Below, one piece after another: positions 7,214 to 12,978 of a stretch of DNA of 16,769 nucleotides (positions are counted from its first letter, which is position 1; the number at the start of each line of letters is the position of its first letter). The notes beneath the pieces were generated by a model. It searched no databases and was not told the DNA's origin. It saw only the letters and a program-made list of their open reading frames with translations. Made by a program: the position numbers and the translations under genes. This DNA comes from Thermoplasmatota archaeon. Lineage in GTDB: Archaea; Thermoplasmatota; Thermoplasmata; Thermoplasmatales; GCA-001856825. The DNA lies in NCBI GenBank assembly GCA_023379555.1, contig JAMCQR010000033.1, forward strand, positions 1 through 16,769, given 5' to 3'.

Positions 7214-7765
7214 TCAGTTATGGAGGTCTTTGTACAAAGAGTGACTTTTCTTGAGTCTCCGTCCAATTTCCTCAATCGATCCCGGAGTTATCCCAGAGAA
7301 AAATTCCTGAGCACTCTCGAAACCCTTGCGTTCAGATTCATCCGCTTTCCTGTCAGATTTGAAACAGGTCTTGGAATTAAGAATGTATTTGGGTCCGAGG
7401 CACAATTTGAAAATATACTCGGCACGTGGTGCGTGATAACAAGATGTTACAGTATAAACGGATACAATGTCCGGAAAGTTGTCCAATATCTTTCTTGTGA
7501 AGTAGCCGTTTCCTATTGTGTCGAGAGCTTCACTTTCAACCAAGATGTAGTCCGAGGGAACATCTTTCTCAGTGGCATAATCACGCATTGCCTCGCCCTC
7601 GGTCTTCGATATCGAGGGATTTGTCCTTCCTCCCGAAACGAGAAACAGTGAATTGCTGAGAGTGGACCACAACTCTATTGCCGTATCCATTCTCCCCCTA
7701 AGTTCAACATGAATTTCGTTTGACAAGAGACGATTACCTAACACAACCACAACCTTGTTGGGCAT
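7214..7765 (-). CDS. DUF218 / YdcF-like family protein
   Basis: A 183-residue protein with the YdcF/SanA-type Rossmann-like fold. The usual DUF218 landmarks are present: VVVVLGNRL at 5-13, R-G-R-M-D-T-A-I-E-L at 23-32, LVSGG at 42-46, E57 in the T-E-G-E-A motif, LVESEALDTIGN at 75-86, and the TSCYHAPRAEYIF segment at 107-119. The family's biochemical role is poorly defined; E. coli YdcF binds S-adenosylmethionine and SanA affects envelope permeability. A longer frame reaches back to 7843, but its extra 26 residues lack family similarity. The TATA box at 7791-7799 points to ATG 7763-7765, which begins directly at M-P-N-K-V-V-V-V. There is no membrane segment, so it is probably cytoplasmic. Confidence 0.82.
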   Translation of the reverse strand: MPNKVVVVLGNRLLSNEIHVELRGRMDTAIELWSTLSNSLFLVSGGRTNPSISKTEGEAMRDYATEKDVPSDYILVESEALDTIGNGYFTRKILDNFPDIVSVYTVTSCYHAPRAEYIFKLCLGPKYILNSKTCFKSDRKADESERKGFESAQEFFSGITPGSIEEIGRRLKKSHSLYKDLHN

Positions 7766-7790
7766 CGGGCCGAAAGATGACGAAGCACCC

Positions 7791-7799
7791 ATTATAATA
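7791..7799 (-). promoter_or_regulatory. TATA box for the DUF218 gene
   Basis: TATTATAAT on the minus strand, centred 30 bases before the ATG at 7765. This gives a leader of only a few bases and decides between the alternative starts of the gene. Confidence 0.5.
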
Positions 7800-7955
7800 T
7801 GTATCTGCTGGGGGTATTTCGCTTTTCTTGGAGATGTTTTCAAGTTTTGGTACCTCCAATGCTAGGAGCTTCTGATAGATGGAATCTGGAACATTTCCAC
7901 CATTAGCAAGTGAATATTGCAATTAACTTTCTGCGTTGTCACGAACAACAAAGTA

Positions 7956-9143
7956 TTATCCATTTCTAATGGGAACACCTGTCTTTGTGGGAGGATTTTT
8001 TTTCATGAAGTGGCTGAATACAAGGGTGAACGTCAAAGCCATTATCACGGTGGCAAATATTGCAACTGAATAGTATGTGTTGGTGATAAATCCCTTAGAC
8101 AGGGCGATAGAAGCTATGATTATGCCAACAGCTCCCCTGCCTCCAAAGATCCCAAGTGATGTTCCCGGGGTTATGCTCTTCATGTATTTTCTTGAGAACA
8201 TGTAGGCCGCAAACCCTCCGATAGAGACGGTCATCAAGATCAGAAACAACATATAGGGGAGTGTCGAAAGCGGGAAGATTGACACTTCCAGACCAGAGAT
8301 GCTGAAGAAGAGCGGAATAAAGAAACTGGAATTTATTCGCTGGAAGGTTCGCTTGAGCACTCCGTACGCCTGTTCCCCAATCGAATTCTGATGAATGATC
8401 AGTCCAGAGAAGAAGGCTCCCAGAACGAACGTAATTCCTATAAATTCAAAGAGGACAGATGCAGCAAGTCCCATCAGTATCACTATTGCAAAGATGACTC
8501 CTTCTTTCTCAATCTTGGTGATCCTATCCAGCCAGCTAATCAAAAGAAGCGACTTTGACTTGAGGAACATGTCCAGAAAGTACAATGCAACGACGAATGC
8601 CGCCAGAGCAGCAGAATCAATACCTATTGTCAAGAGTGGTCTGTGGAATGAGACAAAGATGATGAAAGCCACAGCGTCACTCATTGCAACCCCTCCGAGA
8701 AGTTTGAATCCATCTTCGGTTCTTATCAGTCCAGATCTGACCAGCAACACTGAAGTTATTGAAATGGAGGGTATGCTAACCGATAGAGAGGTACTTACAG
8801 CCTCTAAGTACGGCAGCTTAAAAATAAACAAAGAACCAACGGACATCACTATGAAAGGGACAATGAAGGCCGTTACTGCGAACCCTGTAACATACCTGAT
8901 GTTCTTTGTGAAAATGTCTGCTGATGCTTCAATTCCAATCTGAAGTATAATGAAAAATAGAGCTAGAACACTTATGGTAGAAAGTGCAGCGGATGGAACT
9001 ATGAGGCCCGATATGGCCGGACCTAACAGTATCCCGGCTATGATCGCGCCCACCACCTCTGGAAGAGAGAATGCGTGGAATATTTCCCCCAGTCCTATCG
9101 CGACGATCAGAAGGACCAGAATCTCTGTAATTAGGTCTACCAA
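7956..9143 (-). CDS. monovalent cation/proton antiporter, CPA2-type (Na+/H+ exchanger family)
   Basis: A 395-residue integral membrane protein with about 11 to 12 helices and no soluble regulatory domain. It would exchange Na+ or K+ for protons, which matters for pH homeostasis in an acidophile. Family marks: LPEVVGAIIAGILLGP at 27-42, LQIGIEASADIF at 67-78, the ion-site helix GGVAMSDAVAF at 150-160, FVLGAFFSGLII in the middle, and GGRGAVGIIIASIAL late in the protein. In most CPA2 antiporters the ion-site pair is Asp-Asp; here it is Ser155-Asp156, and the late helix has Arg where electrogenic antiporters usually have Lys. The start is TTG at 9141-9143, placed by a TATA box 25 bases upstream; no in-frame ATG is available before the first helix. 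Substrate ion and stoichiometry are unknown. Confidence 0.9.
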   Translation of the reverse strand: MVDLITEILVLLIVAIGLGEIFHAFSLPEVVGAIIAGILLGPAISGLIVPSAALSTISVLALFFIILQIGIEASADIFTKNIRYVTGFAVTAFIVPFIVMSVGSLFIFKLPYLEAVSTSLSVSIPSISITSVLLVRSGLIRTEDGFKLLGGVAMSDAVAFIIFVSFHRPLLTIGIDSAALAAFVVALYFLDMFLKSKSLLLISWLDRITKIEKEGVIFAIVILMGLAASVLFEFIGITFVLGAFFSGLIIHQNSIGEQAYGVLKRTFQRINSSFFIPLFFSISGLEVSIFPLSTLPYMLFLILMTVSIGGFAAYMFSRKYMKSITPGTSLGIFGGRGAVGIIIASIALSKGFITNTYYSVAIFATVIMALTFTLVFSHFMKKNPPTKTGVPIRNG

Positions 9144-9164
9144 TCATTGCTTTACAGCTAATCT

Positions 9165-9172
9165 AATATAAA
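9165..9172 (-). promoter_or_regulatory. TATA box for the antiporter gene
   Basis: TTTATATT on the minus strand, inside a T-rich stretch. Its centre is about 26 bases from the TTG start, which implies a leaderless transcript that begins with TTG. Confidence 0.55.
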
Positions 9173-9392
9173 AACTCTAACTAATTTAATGACTGAATGA
9201 ACTTCTATTATCAAGGAAGGCAGCAGGTCAGTCGATTGTTATTTCGATCCTAATGACTGCATAATTGAGTTTGTTTATTCTTGAATAATTTATGAAATTA
9301 TAGCTTCTTCCAATTTTCATCCGTAATATCAATACTTCGCCAGAGATGTTATTGGGGCATAAGATAGAAATGTCAAGAGAACATCGTTCAGG

Positions 9393-10100
9393 GTGATTAT
9401 CAGGATCGCTACGAAGGAAGATTGGAAGTCGATCAGCAATCTTTCGAGAATATCTGGATATAGCGATTGGATCAACGATACTGGAATAGAGTTCTTGGAA
9501 AGCGGTTATACCATGGTTGCAGAGGGTGAAGGTATACTTGGATTTGCAAAGGCCGAGGATGCTGGAGACGGATCTATGTGGTTAAGCGCACTAAGAGTTC
9601 ATCCATCACACAGAAGGAGAGGAATAGGTGAAGACATTACAAAATTTGCTCTGGAACTGGCAAAGAAAAGAGGTTCCAAGTTTGCAAGGATGTTCGTAGA
9701 ACCATCGAATCATAAATCCATTAACCTTGTAAAGAAGCTGGGATTCGAGTTTAGGGAAGACTACAGTATCTTCTGCGGATCAATCGATACTTCTGGCTGG
9801 CAACTTTCCAACCTTGAAGAGGATGTGTACGTTGGCGCTGGTTGGGCATTCGTTCGATTGAAGGATTATGGATTGAGCGATCTTTCTGTAAAAGAAAGAG
9901 AAGGAGTAAAAGTTATTGAGAAAGATAGACCCAATAACAACGCATTTCAGACCATAATAATTAGCGGAGAACTCAAAATGTTGAGCGTCACCAATTCCGG
10001 ATATGTAGCCGTTCCGTCTAAATGGCAAGATCAGGTCGCGAAGTTTCTCAAACCATTTGAGGACTTTGCTGCCGCATCTCTTTTTGAACTAAAAATTTAG
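9393..10100 (+). CDS. GNAT-family N-acetyltransferase with an extra C-terminal domain
   Basis: A 235-residue protein. Residues 1-125 form a GNAT domain that would move the acetyl group of acetyl-CoA to an amine. It begins IRIATKEDWKSISNL and contains motif A, ALRVHPSHRRRGIGE (66-80), with R-x-x-G-x-G at 74-79 as the acetyl-CoA pyrophosphate loop. Motif B follows with N-x-x-S-I-N-L-V-K-K-L-G-F-E (about 106-119). Residues 130-235 are an additional region I do not recognise; it could be a second, degenerate GNAT fold or a substrate domain. The GTG start at 9393 overlaps the TGA of a nine-codon frame at 9370-9396 (GTGA). The gene is divergent from the antiporter, with a 249-base gap between them. 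The substrate is unknown. Confidence 0.85.
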   Translation: MIIRIATKEDWKSISNLSRISGYSDWINDTGIEFLESGYTMVAEGEGILGFAKAEDAGDGSMWLSALRVHPSHRRRGIGEDITKFALELAKKRGSKFARMFVEPSNHKSINLVKKLGFEFREDYSIFCGSIDTSGWQLSNLEEDVYVGAGWAFVRLKDYGLSDLSVKEREGVKVIEKDRPNNNAFQTIIISGELKMLSVTNSGYVAVPSKWQDQVAKFLKPFEDFAAASLFELKI

Positions 10101-10169
10101 ATCCGGTCATCCACACCTACTGGTCAGTTCGTGCTATTGAGTAATTTTCTGATTTCTCTCTCAAGATAA

Positions 10170-10565
10170 TCATAAATTCATCCCTCTTTTACTGTGAATG
10201 TCGTCCATCATCTTGTCCAACTGCTCCTTTGTTATCTCTCCCTTTGCATACCTCTCTCGAAGTATCTCCTCTGCCCTGTCATGCTCCCACCAGTTCCAGT
10301 CGTGCATATGATGATAGTCATGCCATCTCCAGGGCCTGAAGAAGAACCTGACGATGAAGAATAGGACCCAGAGGAAAAAGAACAGTCCAATAAGGTTCCA
10401 TATCCAGCTCCAGGGGTCGAAAATCAAGGCTGTAGAATTGGTAGGAGGAAGTACACGCCTCCCTCCTGACATCACCACTTCAAGAACTGTAGCTACACCA
10501 ATCAGAATGAACATTCCAGCAAGGCCGATCCAGACCCACTTGAATCCATCATTTCTCCCGTTCAT
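10170..10565 (-). CDS. two-helix membrane protein with C-terminal SHOCT domain
   Basis: A 131-residue protein. Two membrane segments lie at about 10-33 (VWIGLAGMFILIGVATVLEV) and 46-70 (WIWNLIGLFFFLWVLFFIVR). A His- and Trp-rich juxtamembrane stretch follows (WRWHDYHHMHDWNWWEHD). The last 33 residues, AEEILRERYAKGEITKEQL and onward, match the SHOCT motif (A-x-x-x-L-x-x-R-Y-A-x-G-E-I-x-x-E-E-Y/F). SHOCT tails are short oligomerisation elements often attached to small membrane proteins. A GTG start at 10586 would add seven residues, but it overlaps the preceding gene, and GAGGAG sits 7 bases before the ATG at 10563-10565, so the ATG is preferred. It is the last gene of a four-gene operon. The His/Trp cluster might bind metal or the membrane surface; that is speculation. 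Confidence 0.8.
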   Translation of the reverse strand: MNGRNDGFKWVWIGLAGMFILIGVATVLEVVMSGGRRVLPPTNSTALIFDPWSWIWNLIGLFFFLWVLFFIVRFFFRPWRWHDYHHMHDWNWWEHDRAEEILRERYAKGEITKEQLDKMMDDIHSKRGMNL

Positions 10566-10576
10566 TTCTGTCTCCT

Positions 10577-10744
10577 CTATCCCCACTCCAGTATTACATT
10601 CTTGGTTTCTGGCTTTGGCTCTTCCAATACATTCTTGGAAATCCTGAAATTAACAATGTCATCATCCGGAAACTTGGCCAAGTACCAATAATATCCGAAT
10701 CTAGGAAAAAACCGCTTGACCTCAATCTCGATTGTTTGTGCCAT
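10577..10744 (-). CDS. small hypothetical protein, likely diverged copy of the 11020-11202 gene
   Basis: A 55-residue frame that starts with MAQTIEIEVKRFFPRF and ends ETKNVILEWG. It lies between the two-helix gene at 10784-11023 and the SHOCT gene, with the SHOCT gene's ATG 11 bases beyond its stop. Its start region (GATTATTGAATGGC) closely matches that of the first operon gene (GATTATTAAATGGC). The C-terminal ends also align loosely (FRISKNVLEE ... VILEW against FIPRKVFDKK ... VTVEW), so the two are probably paralogues. No membrane segment is present; the predicted structure is mostly beta. I do not recognise a family. Its existence rests on operon position, the shared start context and tight spacing. 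Confidence 0.6.
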   Translation of the reverse strand: MAQTIEIEVKRFFPRFGYYWYLAKFPDDDIVNFRISKNVLEEPKPETKNVILEWG

Positions 10745-10783
10745 TCAATAATCACTTCTTCTTTTCATCTTTCAGGACGACTT

Positions 10784-11023
10784 TCATTCTACCAGTCTCC
10801 TTACAACAATAATGCGATTTTTGACCATTAATATTGCCTGAACCAAAATCAAGAATATTTCTCCAGATCCAAACGAAAGGACGAATATGGTTTGATATAA
10901 CCTCGACGTGTTGAACTCGGCTATTCCGTTCATGTAGACCCCCAGACCTCCCATGGTCAAGGCGAAAACGATTATTAAAATCCAGATGTTATTTGCAATC
11001 TTTTGAGCCAGCCGTCTGTTCAT
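10784..11023 (-). CDS. small membrane protein with two transmembrane segments
   Basis: A 79-residue protein I cannot assign to a family. Membrane segments lie at about 12-33 (NIWILIIVFALTMGGLGVYM) and 44-67 (TIFVLSFGSGEIFLILVQAI). Basic residues flank both ends (MNRRLAQK and KNRIIVVRR), which predicts both termini on the cytoplasmic side. Its ATG overlaps the stop of the upstream gene by four bases (ATGA), showing co-translation. Its own TGA overlaps the ATG of an 11-codon frame (MKVVLKDEKKK, 10752-10787) in the same way; that tiny frame could be a peptide or the stub of a lost gene. Overall topology resembles the N-terminal part of the SHOCT protein at the end of the operon. Confidence 0.7.
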   Translation of the reverse strand: MNRRLAQKIANNIWILIIVFALTMGGLGVYMNGIAEFNTSRLYQTIFVLSFGSGEIFLILVQAILMVKNRIIVVRRLVE

Positions 11024-11202
11024 TCTTTCTCAACCCATTCCACTGTAACCCTTAGTTTCTTTGGAGTCTCCTTCTTATCGAATACCTTTCTTGGGATAAA
11101 GATACTAGTCTTGTTTCTCAGTCCTTTTGATTCCTGGTCGAAGACCACCACGTGAGGAGAGCCAAGATGCTTTCGCACACCCATAAATTCTGTTCTAGCC
11201 AT
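11020..11202 (-). CDS. small hypothetical protein, first gene of the membrane-protein operon
   Basis: A 60-residue soluble protein starting MARTEFMGVRKHLGSPH and ending LRVTVEWVEKE. It is rich in Lys, Val and Arg and predicted to be mostly beta. I recognise no family. The four-base overlap with the next gene and the TATA boxes upstream make it a credible leader gene of the operon rather than a random frame. A proximal TATA-like box (minus TTAAATAG, 11221-11228) would give an almost leaderless message; a stronger one (TATTATATAA, about 11244-11253) would give a leader of about 20 bases containing AGGTAGGA. It shares its start context and C-terminal V-x-x-E-W with the third gene of the operon. 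Confidence 0.65.
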   Translation of the reverse strand: MARTEFMGVRKHLGSPHVVVFDQESKGLRNKTSIFIPRKVFDKKETPKKLRVTVEWVEKE

Positions 11203-11243
11203 TTAATAATCCTACCTTTACTATTTAATTATGGACTTTATCG

Positions 11244-11253
11244 TTATATAATA
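11244..11253. promoter_or_regulatory. TATA-type box, readable on both strands
   Basis: TTATATAATA on the plus strand. On the minus strand it stands about 46 bases before the ATG of the 60-residue gene at 11202 and can drive the small membrane-protein operon. On the plus strand it could drive the doubtful frame ending at 11475. Direction not decidable from sequence. Confidence 0.4.
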
Positions 11254-11274
11254 AAATACCTATCGCATTCTTGG

Positions 11275-11475
11275 CAGATCAGGAACTGCATTGACCTCAT
11301 CCCAAGCAAGGCTCTCAGGTTGAGATACACAACAATCTTTGGCATCCCGATAATCCGCAGTATAAGGACAGGAGAATTCCAAAAGGTCAATGTTGAAGAA
11401 GTGAGACAGGATCATAATGTCTTGTTTCGCAGCGAGGGGCAGGAGATGAACGAAGTGGTCAAAAAATGTGGATGA
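11275..11475 (+). other. doubtful short reading frame, possible gene remnant
   Basis: An open frame of which the last 65 or so codons read like protein (RNCIDLIPSKALRLRYTTIF, then IRTGEFQKVNVEEV and a polar end). Its codon use (AGG, AGA, ATA) resembles real genes nearby. There is no ATG or GTG near the beginning; TTG at 11320 is the only plausible internal start, and no ribosome binding site precedes it. The frame stays open back to 11152, but that part overlaps the 60-residue gene on the other strand. I read it as either a degraded gene next to the tRNA or a chance frame. Confidence 0.2.
11459..11466 (-). terminator. T-rich terminator of tRNA-Arg
   Basis: On the minus strand a run of six T (11461-11466) begins 25 bases after the 3' end of the tRNA. 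No hairpin is needed for archaeal termination. Confidence 0.4.
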
Positions 11476-11490
11476 TGAATGAATCAATAC

Positions 11491-11564
11491 GGGCGCAGAG
11501 GGATTTGAACCCTCGACCTATGGCTTAGGAGGCCATTGCCCTATCCAAACTAGGCCATGCGCCC
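11491..11564 (-). tRNA. tRNA-Arg (anticodon CCT)
   Basis: A complete 74-base cloverleaf on the minus strand. Acceptor stem GGGCGCA pairs with TGCGCCC. The D stem is GCCT/GGGC with loop AGTTTGGATA. The anticodon stem ATGGC/GCCAT encloses loop CTCCTAA, giving anticodon CCT, which reads the AGG codon for arginine. The variable loop is AGGTC; the T stem GAGGG/CCCTC encloses TTCAAAT. CCA is not encoded and there is no intron. AGG is a frequent arginine codon in the surrounding genes. A TATA-like box (GTTAAAAC on the minus strand, about 11590-11597) lies 26 or more bases upstream and coincides with the left boundary of the TnpB element. Confidence 0.96.
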
Positions 11565-11614
11565 TCGCATCTTCCGTATATTTTCCACGTTTTAACTATT
11601 TCGAGCGAGAAGTC

Positions 11615-11627
11615 CCCTTCTGAAGGG
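11615..11627 (+). repeat. left-end hairpin of the TnpB element
   Basis: CCCTT-CTG-AAGGG, 5-base arms with a 3-base loop, about 20 bases inside the proposed left boundary. IS200/IS605 elements carry such subterminal hairpins, which the TnpA transposase recognises. Here TnpA would have to act from elsewhere in the genome. Confidence 0.5.
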
Positions 11628-11696
11628 AGGGGATGAGAGCGAGCAGAAAGGTATATATGTTGAAGAAATGTGTGAATTCGCAGGAGACAGAGCGCC

Positions 11697-12902
11697 ATAA
11701 GGACATATAAGTTCAGGCTGTATCCATCTGCTGAGCAGGAGAAGATACTCATAAGACAGTTAAGCCTCTGCAGGGAAATGTACAATGCATTCCTGCAGCA
11801 GAGGATCTACGCACACAGGATGGGGATGAGCATCAACTACAACTATCAGCAGGATCAGATACCCGAACTTAAAGGGGGCATAATAGATTATAAGAATGTT
11901 CATTCTCAGGTACTGCAGGACGTTGCGAGAAGAGCGGACAGAGCATACCAGAACTTCTTTCGTCGCGTTATGGAAAAGAAAGCAGGGAAGCAGATCAAGG
12001 CAGGATTTCCGAGATTCAAGTCCGCAGAAAGATACAGATCTATCACATATCCGCAGTCCGGCTTCGAAATACTGGAAAACGGGCACCTCTCTCTTTCAAA
12101 GATAGGAAGAATAAGAATGTTCACGCATCGCCAGATAGAAGGACAGATCAAGACTCTCTCTATCATGAGAGATGGAGTGGGAGACTGGTACGCATCCTTC
12201 TCAGTAATCCCGGCAGAACAGGAGCATACTGCAATCCAATGGCCTTCAGAAAAATGTGTTGGCGGCGATGTCGGTCTTCTGCATCTCATAACGTTGAGCG
12301 ATGGAACAATCATCGAGCCACCTAAATTCCTCGCAAAGGGGGAGAAGTCCCTGATAAAGGCACAGAGAAACCTCTCCAAAAAGAAAAAGGGGTCCAACAA
12401 CAGAGAGAAGGCAAAGAAAACACTCGCGAAAGAACACAGAAAGATCAAGAGGCAGAGGGATGATTACGCTCACAAGGCTTCCAATAAGATCGTTGCAAGC
12501 GGTGATATTATTGCTTTGGAGGACCTCGACGGTGCAGGGATGGTTAAAAACCATAATCTAGCCAAGAGCATAATTGATGCCTCCTGGAATACGCTGGTAC
12601 AGCACATAACCTACAAGGCTGAAAGTGCTGGTAAGGTTGTGGTATTAGTGGATCCAAGAGACACATCGAAAACATGTTCCAGTTGCGATTGGGTGAAGGA
12701 ATATATGACTCTTTCTGATCGCATATTTCTATGCGATAGATGCGGGCTTGAGATAGATCGAGATCTCAATGCTTCTATCAATATCCGCAATCGCGGAATC
12801 GCAAAGATAGGGAGGGGCACTCCCGAAGTCACGCCTGTGGAGATTGGAGCTCTGCCCGAAAGGGCAACTCCGGTCGTCGAATCAGGAAGCCCCTTGCACT
12901 AG
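11697..12902 (+). CDS. tnpB: TnpB, RNA-guided nuclease of an IS200/IS605-type element
   Basis: An OrfB/TnpB protein of 401 residues if read from ATA at 11697. Family similarity begins immediately there (RTYKFRLYPSAEQEKILIRQ), 27 codons before the first ATG at 11778. The RuvC-type triad is intact: D191 (GGDVGL), E275 (IIALEDLDG) and D356 (DRDLNASINI). The zinc finger has C327-x-x-C330 and C346-x-x-C349. Known TnpBs cut DNA as directed by an omega RNA derived from the element's right end; residues and layout here fit an active enzyme. AGGAGA (11682-11687) stands 9 bases before the ATA, and GTATATATG (11651-11659) can serve as TATA box, so the ATA occupies exactly the place of the start codon. 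It may be a mutated ATG or an unusual start. The 3' end of the gene overlaps the omega RNA hairpins. Confidence 0.9.
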   Translation: MRTYKFRLYPSAEQEKILIRQLSLCREMYNAFLQQRIYAHRMGMSINYNYQQDQIPELKGGIIDYKNVHSQVLQDVARRADRAYQNFFRRVMEKKAGKQIKAGFPRFKSAERYRSITYPQSGFEILENGHLSLSKIGRIRMFTHRQIEGQIKTLSIMRDGVGDWYASFSVIPAEQEHTAIQWPSEKCVGGDVGLLHLITLSDGTIIEPPKFLAKGEKSLIKAQRNLSKKKKGSNNREKAKKTLAKEHRKIKRQRDDYAHKASNKIVASGDIIALEDLDGAGMVKNHNLAKSIIDASWNTLVQHITYKAESAGKVVVLVDPRDTSKTCSSCDWVKEYMTLSDRIFLCDRCGLEIDRDLNASINIRNRGIAKIGRGTPEVTPVEIGALPERATPVVESGSPLH

Positions 12903-12919
12903 CAAGGGGAGGATGTCAC
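12785..12919 (+). ncRNA. probable omega RNA (reRNA) scaffold of the TnpB element
   Basis: Four perfect or near-perfect hairpins lie in a row across the end of tnpB and the right end: CCGC-AATC-GCGG (12785-12796), GGGAG-GGGCA-CTCCC (12810-12824), GGAG...GCCC-GAAA-GGGC...CTCC (12846-12871, with a GNRA tetraloop), and CCCCTTGC-ACTA-GCAAGGGG (12890-12909). Omega RNAs of TnpB systems are made from this part of the element and carry the guide directly after the right end. The guide would then begin at 12920 with TTATTGCCTTAGAG. The exact 5' end is unknown and could lie upstream of the first hairpin. Confidence 0.6.
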
Positions 12920-12953
12920 TTATTGCCTTAGAGTGAAAGGTTTTTGCACTGTT

Positions 12954-12963
12954 CTATAATTAA
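12954..12963 (+). promoter_or_regulatory. TATA box for malate dehydrogenase
   Basis: CTATAATTAA, about 20 bases before the ATG at 12979, consistent with a leaderless or nearly leaderless message. It lies 35 bases beyond the proposed right end of the TnpB element, so the insertion did not cut it off. Confidence 0.5.
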
Positions 12964-12967
12964 GTAT

Positions 12968-12978
12968 TGTGATCTAAA
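12968..12978 (+). promoter_or_regulatory. shared element TGTGATCTAA in front of malate dehydrogenase
   Basis: TGTGATCTAAA directly precedes the ATG. The same ten bases TGTGATCTAA precede the citrate synthase ATG (15308-15317, minus strand). The position at the predicted transcription start fits a regulator site or a common 5' leader. Role inferred from the match alone. Confidence 0.45.

Larger units (their letters stand above)
11596..12919 (+). mobile_element. solo TnpB element (IS200/IS605 superfamily, IS1341-like)
   Basis: About 1.32 kb with tnpB as its only gene and no tnpA transposase. Proposed left end: right after TTTAA (11591-11595), a sequence known as the target-adjacent motif of some archaeal TnpBs. 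A small hairpin follows, CCCTT-CTG-AAGGG at 11615-11627, flanked by direct repeats GAGCGAG (11603-11609 and 11637-11643). Proposed right end: CCCCTTGC-ACTA-GCAAGGGG (12890-12909) followed by AGGATGTCAC, ending at 12919, a typical right end for such elements. There are no terminal inverted repeats or target duplications, as expected for this superfamily. The two exact boundaries are inferred from these features. Confidence 0.75.

Noticed and set aside
7601..7620. Second CGATATCG-like site (TTCGATATCGAG) as a PadR operator
   Set aside because: It lies inside the DUF218 coding sequence, away from any promoter, and is only an 8 to 10-base match.
7220..7651. 143-codon plus-strand frame antisense to the DUF218 gene
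   Set aside because: The minus-strand frame shows the DUF218 landmarks; the plus frame does not resemble any protein.
7734..7922. 62-codon minus-strand frame starting at TTG upstream of the DUF218 gene
   Set aside because: It overlaps the DUF218 start out of frame and spans its TATA box. It reads somewhat like protein in its first half (IYQKLLALEVPKLENISKKS), so a decayed gene is possible, but there is no other support.
8395..8943. 182-codon plus-strand frame antisense to the antiporter
   Set aside because: It mirrors a well-conserved membrane protein gene; the translation has no family features and is rich in residues expected from reversed hydrophobic codons.
11906..12448. 180-codon minus-strand frame inside tnpB
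   Set aside because: Antisense shadow of tnpB, whose own frame carries all catalytic motifs.
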